Position numbers and translations under genes: made by a program. Below are positions 58,230-64,000 of a DNA stretch of 64,000 bases, one piece after another (within the stretch, counting starts at the first letter, position 1; each line of letters opens with the position of its first letter). Source of the stretch: Acanthosoma haemorrhoidale. Taxonomy: Eukaryota; Arthropoda; Insecta; Hemiptera; Acanthosomatidae. The notes beneath the pieces are model-generated. The model saw only the letters and a program-made list of their open reading frames with translations, did no database searches and had not been told where the DNA came from. Where the stretch lies: NCBI GenBank assembly GCA_930367205.1, contig OV884015.1:83566841-83630840 (forward strand), written 5' to 3'.

Positions 58230-58700
58230 GTTAAGAATAGCCCCCGCCCTCCTCACCAGAGATTTTTTTGTATACGATGCAAAACAAAAGAAGACGAAGA
58301 GTCCAAAAAGTTTCTGGGCTAAAAAATGGAAGGGATAATATTCCAGAAAAATATCCCTCATTAGAGGAAAGTAAACTTTTTAAAATCTCTTTTATGGGGC
58401 GTGATAAATGGGCGACCGCCACGGTCGGGGACTCTTCCACCGCGTACCGGCTCCAAGGGGCCCTGCGGAATACGTGATGGAGCAGTCTCATTTCAATATG
58501 GAGCCGCTAATAAGAGTCTGCGGGCTATAATTCGAGGCTATTCAGCAGTAGGACGTGATCGGATCCTGTAAGTCCCTCCGCTAACCTTTGCGATTCACAT
58601 TTGAACAGTTCTCTCCTTGCGGTCGGCTGATCAATAATATTTAAATCACGCCAGCAACCTAAGTTAGAGAAAAAAGGCTGCTTCTGACCCAACATTGAGT
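58230..58700. other. GC-richer unique block, possible regulatory DNA
   Basis: It contains GGGGCGTGATAAATGGGCGA, a CGACCG-CCA-CGGTCG inverted repeat (58413-58427) and other GC-rich words in an otherwise AT-rich area. Two antiparallel frames of 69-86 codons exist here but show no motifs. Confidence 0.25.
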
Positions 58701-58769
58701 CTTGGGACCAGACTGTGAACAGCCGGAACGCCGTACTTAATTATTTTTTTTTATATATTTATTGTGATG

Positions 58770-59290
58770 CAATTATCACCCATAGAATCACCCTTATAAG
58801 GCAATAAGTGATTGGGATAAATGTTCTGATTCATAATATATTTACAATTTCTCATCCGTTCACTCAATCATACAATACTTCCAAACAACCCAGAGACCTC
58901 TGAAATCCACTTGTCTTTGGAAGTCCCCACACTCCCCCATCGGGGAGACTCTTCAAGAGTACGAGTGCCACAGACGCTCAGGACATAATTGGAGAAACTG
59001 GCCATTGCCAGGACTCCCACTCTCACGCATTTATAGCAGGTCACGAGGCCACTGTCACTTTAGTCTCCGAGGAGGATTATAGAGATGTATGGTGGAGCGT
59101 AATGACTGTGCTAAGGGATTAGGGTGGATGGATAGGTTTCGATTTAATATCATAAACTTGTATGGTATGAGATTAAGATTATAGGACATATTAAGATCGT
59201 TTTGTTGCTTACGTAATAAGGGGCATTAACTATTGTTCTCAGGACTTTTGATTGAAAGGATTGGATTCCCCTTATGTTCACGTGTTTGCT
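58770..59290 (-). repeat. Dispersed repeat, copy 3 (reverse orientation)
   Basis: GGTCACGAGGCCACTGTCAC...GAGGAGGATTATAG...AATAAGGGGCATTAACTATTG is the reverse complement of the same words at 9530-9740, with moderate divergence and indels. Confidence 0.7.
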
Positions 59291-62200
59291 GCCCTCCATA
59301 GGTCTATTCGGTATGTCCAGATTGGCTTAAAAATAACTTCATAGATTAGTAATTTATATTCTATTGAGAGATGGGACGTCCTTCGAAGTATTCGATACAG
59401 ATGTCTAAAGCGTATGTTTAGTTTATGTCTTTTTATCCTTGTGTGTTGGTTCTATCTCAGCCTTTTCATTGAGATGAAAGCCTAAATACCAAATGGTCTT
59501 GAATACAGGAAGTGGGATGGAATTAAAAAAAAACTCGTGGACTGGACTTGTGACAGAGGGAATTACATGCAATGAACTATTAACTATCATTCATAATTCT
59601 GTTCCTTTAGTAAAGTAAAAGTTGTTAATATTTTAACAATTAAATAACAAATTTTGAGCTTTCCAGCCTATATTTTGTTTATTAAAACTTGCTGTGCGTT
59701 TTACTATGCACACGCTTTTCCTCGTCAGGCTCTAAAAAAAGAAACAATAACAGTTAAAAATAAAACGTTGTTTTCAAAAACTGAAGTAATTTTGCCAAAT
59801 CTGATATTTTTCTCGTATTTCTCAGATTAAGATTGTAATTAAACCCTGCACCGCAAAATCATTGATGCCCAGTTTTAGATATACTTTAGCTAAAAAAAAT
59901 GTAGTAAAGCAATCATGACACCCAAGTATAAGGAACAAAACATGGAAACAAAGTAAAATAAAATAATAGCACAGGTTCTTAGAATAATTTTTGTAAATGG
60001 CTCTCAGACTTTTTTTTTATAATTTATAATTGCTCTCCACTTATACTACACTGCAATGGTACGAGTATTATCAGCCCCTAAAAGAGAACAGTAAATCAGG
60101 GAAAATAAGACAAAAACTGTGAAATGAAGGTGTATAATGTGAATAATAGGGGTTTACAGTTATCGTGAAATTTTCCACTGTTAAGGATATATACACTTAC
60201 ACAGTACATTATGTATAATGCGCTTACAATGCATACAATTATGTACAATTGCGATGTGTAATGTATACTTTATATTGTCAGTGCATGTTTCATATATTCC
60301 AATGTAAATTTTCTATTCATAATTACTAATGAGTTCTACTAACCCTTAATAATATAACTAAATGAAGAATCAACATTTTTTTTATAATTTTCAGTAAAAG
60401 TAATTTGGTCATGGTCATGGCTTGATCGGTGCCCACTGAACCTGTTTGCCACTCCCGTGCACAAAGTTATGTGGATTTTAACTTAGCGAAGGTAGTTAGG
60501 TAGGTATTTCAATAGGGTTTTCGTATGAGATATTGAAATCTATGGAGTATTTTTGTTTTTTTTATTAGTGACTAAATTCACATAACTTGCGATCTTCTTT
60601 TTTTTGCGAGTTTTTTTTTCGTTACATAACTGAGCTCATTTAGAGAGACCTCAAGTATTTTATATAATGTGGGATTTAGGTCCTTTATCTGATCGGGACG
60701 TTGGAAACCTACAGGCTCATATAGAACCTCGTAAGGTTTTTTTCGTTCCTTGACAGCAACGGCGGATAGAGTATACAGTAACCGCAATGCAAAGGAGTAG
60801 TCTGGGGAATTAGCTAGGGGGAACTAGCTCTAATTACAAAATGACACGTTTGACACATTTTGATACTGAGGGGTCTGGCCATAGTACTAACCACTTTTTC
60901 CTTGTAAAATTTTCGTCCAAGAGTTACGTATTTGTCTCTTTAACGATAACGGTGAAAGTTGATCTAATTATTGTAGTAAAATTGCGGTTAACAAATTTGG
61001 AGTCATTTCCATTCCTGACCTCTCACACAATACAACAGTTCTGGCGATGTTCAAGTTCCAGGGAGATGGTCGGGAAGCAACTGATGAAATAGATGTGCTC
61101 TGAATTAAAAACTAGGAGGGATCTGATAACAATTTTTTACTATTCATTTATAATTAGATTTACTACTACGTTAATTAATTATAATTGTTTTACTGTTTAA
61201 TTGCTTTAATTCTAGTACTTAAATAATACTAATGTTATTTTTAATTGATATGTTATGTTTTATTATTATGATTATTTATACCATTACCAGAGCAACCAAG
61301 TGTTGTATCGGTACCAACGGTATAAGTTCGATTATAAAACGGGTAAGTCATTTATTCATTGCAAATTATGATTATAATAGTACTTTCTTGCACTCAAATT
61401 TTGTGACAAGAACTTTGTTTATTTACAATGTTTTTATTGTTTCGTTTATGTAATTTATAATGCAAAATTATTTATTGGTAACATTAAATTAATGAATATA
61501 ATATTGATGGATTAGTTTTGAAGCTGGTTGATAATTTTCTATGCTATCCAGCAGGCTTCTAACAATTAATTATAATTATTGAAGGATCAAGCTGAGGCTG
61601 TCAGGAATTATATTTCATTTTATAATATTGTATTTTATGTAACCAATTATCGGCAAGGATTAGTATTTATTTGGTTCATAGAACTGTCAGATACTTGGAT
61701 AAATAATTAGCTATGAATTCCATTCCAAGCTTCTCCCAATAATTAACCACATACCTCAGTACAAAACTGAATTCCACAAATCAAAGTTCAATGACAACAT
61801 CCGTTATTAAGTCTAAAACTGAAATCAGCTACGAAGTGCATTTTCCTTATTACTAAGAGTTATATTGGTATTAAATATTTTATACTTTGTGTGAAAACAA
61901 AAATTATCAACTTAATATTTGTTTTTTTTTCTCTAATAATTGAAATCACACAATGCCAGAAAGAAGATTAATTTATTGCGGATGAAAAGCTTTTTTGATT
62001 TTTTGGAATTCAATTCTTAAATATTACCGAATTCATGCAAAATTTTGAAAGCCATTTGTTCTATGTTATCCAGTCTACAGTGACCAATGAATTTTATTTT
62101 ATTTTATGTAATTTAAAAATTAATAAACAACCTAATAGTCCTTTAAGATTTGTTACAATAGTATTTATTTTGAATTTGTTTCTGTGAAAGGGATACAATT

Positions 62201-64000
62201 TATTTGATGCACGTAGTACCTAAACAATGCAATAAAAAAAAATCAAAGCGTTGGTGTAAATGTTGATTATTTCATGAGATAAAACATAAGATTTTTTTTA
62301 CTCAAACGTTGCAACGCTTCGAAAGCCTTTGATCGTAAGAGTAAATATACATAAATATTTTAACGAATTACAATAGAGGACCTGTAATTAATATAAGGGA
62401 AAGAGAAAGGGTGTAAATAAGACCGGCATGTTAATTGCGAATCCTTTGAAGTGAAAATTGCGATAAGGCAGATCCTCAGAACAAAAGGGCTAACGACATA
62501 ATTAACGCTGGCGAAGATAGAAGTATGTAAAAACTGATAGCGCACAACAATTTTTGTTATTTTCTTTCACCTCGTTGAAAAATGTAAATTCGCGTCTTCT
62601 TTAGAACCGGTGATGCTAATGAAACAAAAGTTTTACATAATGGAGAGGTGGGGAGGGGGCATCGTTGCGCCAAAGGCGGGGGTCGGGGCGCGGTAATAAA
62701 CTCTTTGAAGTGTCAGCAGATTGACTCTGCTTCCAAGTGACAAGGGACTTAGATTAACTTTCTCCCATCGACTTCGTCTAATGCAAAGTCGCTGTGACAT
62801 TGGCATAAAAACATCTCCAATCCATTATCGAAACCACACACCCGCACAAATTACCTCACTATAATTATCGTATGGGATGCTCAATCACCATGTGATAGGA
62901 AACCTCTACCGGTCTGTATGTAATTAATCCCTGGATTACTCTGCATGGTATCGTTCTCATTAGCCTAATGAATCTATGGTAATTTATGAATAATTAAAAG
63001 GTTACATAGCCCGATACAGTATCATCGACACTTGTGATGAGAACTAGAGTTTTTTTTATTACTATATACTTTTTTAATAACTAGTGGACGTTTACATGTA
63101 CATAAGCCAGAGAGTAGAACACATTTATGTACAATAAACGCTCGTTCATTTAAGTACCTTGCAGACACTACTAACTAATGAAGCACTATGTCCGATGTTG
63201 ATTACTTAGAACGGATTATGCAGCAGTAATATGTTTGCACTAAATGCAACACAGTCATCCTCTATTACAACCCTGCATAGAAATCAGATCATATATACAT
63301 TCGAAATTTGACGATTAATTAAAGTCGTGAAATTCGTCAAAAGACTCAAAAACAAAAACATAAAATACGATTTTTAAGAAGCTAAGAACTTACGTCAGAA
63401 TATTAAGTTAGCATAAATCTTAACTTATACACTAAATTTACTTTTTAACGGAATTTCCGTTGAGAGTTTGGTTTGTGGGATTGGCATAGCGAGTAGTAAA
63501 CGAAAAATCTTGTTCTAATTGTTGATGAATTTAAATCTAAATAAATAGTTTTTATCTTGTTAATTTACACTAGTTATATTAAAAAGGTTGAAAGAAAAGT
63601 CTGCCTACAAATATCAGCGTGTATTTAGCACACAAGCACTTTTTCCAGCTCACAAAAACACTTTAAAGTACTAAACAATGGCATAAGAAATCATACATAG
63701 CAATGTGGCATCAATTCGTTCAAATAATAGTAGATAGTTTTCAAATTCAAATTTATGAACCATCTTTAAAAAATCGATAATATATGGCAAATTGTTATTT
63801 ATGGATATGAAATTACGCTGAAATTATTCAATAATTAAAAAAAGGTTTAATAACTACATATCTAATACCTATAACCTAGAATAAAAAAACAACAACCTCA
63901 GTTATAATTCTTACTGGTTGATTGATTCTTGTAAGTAAGAGAGCACTTCTTAACAAGGATAGATTAAACGAAAGTTTATATCGACTTAAAAATACGACAC
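59291..64000. other. AT-rich intergenic stretch; possible regulatory block 62380-63000
   Basis: No gene was recognised. From 62380 to 63000 the base composition is less AT-biased and homeodomain/POU-like words are frequent (TAATTAATCC, ATGCAAAG, GATTAACTT, AACCACAC), which would fit a developmental enhancer. Small open frames (60578-60787, 60841-61092, 61232-61453) have no motifs and are not called. Confidence 0.3.

Overview
This is AT-rich animal nuclear DNA, most likely from an insect or other arthropod. I base that on the transposable elements: an errantivirus with AGT...ACT long terminal repeats (LTRs) and an env gene, Tc1, Bel/Pao and jockey-type relics, and TA microsatellites. I found no confident single-copy host gene, no rRNA or tRNA gene, no CRISPR array and nothing bacterial. 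The window is gene-poor intergenic DNA built from repeats of different ages.

Layout. 1-244: the start of a LINE ORF1-like frame cut by the window edge. 1880-2600: a Bel/Pao gag relic. 2941-3123: a LINE 3' fragment. 4226-5108: a solo LTR. 8451-8890: a broken Tc1 transposase. 9470-10063: a dispersed repeat with relatives at 33190-33445 and 58770-59290. 15137-19822 (minus): a young Ty3/gypsy-type element with identical 318-bp LTRs and what looks like a self-priming primer site. It sits in the 5' end of an old, broken Ty3/gypsy element (about 19823-23985, tRNA-Phe primer site). That old element also carries a solo LTR (22733-23375) and a perfect 51-bp inverted repeat (23473-23583).

23990-29880 holds an eroded, head-to-head pair of unidentified genes whose start codons are 8 nt apart. 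A young 5'-truncated LINE (26289-29365, 12-bp target duplication, 56-nt poly(A)) has split the rightward gene. 30498-30868 is another LINE 3' end. 34413-34915 is a truncated copy of the solo-LTR family.

40302-47178 is a full-length errantivirus (endogenous retrovirus of the gypsy type). It has identical 217-bp LTRs, a tRNA-Lys-like primer site, gag, pol reached by a -1 frameshift at T TTT TTA, and env. All three frames are open, but the third catalytic acid of the integrase is Asn instead of Glu. To the right are LINE relics (47440-47930, 51590-52480, 53300-53480), an unidentified multi-frame coding relic on the minus strand (57157-57790), and several GC-richer unique blocks that may be regulatory DNA.

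The most promising points are the self-primed Ty3-type element, the errantivirus with an intact layout but a deviant integrase, the compact divergent relic gene pair, and the long perfect hairpin. All family calls come from reading motifs by eye; no database search was possible.
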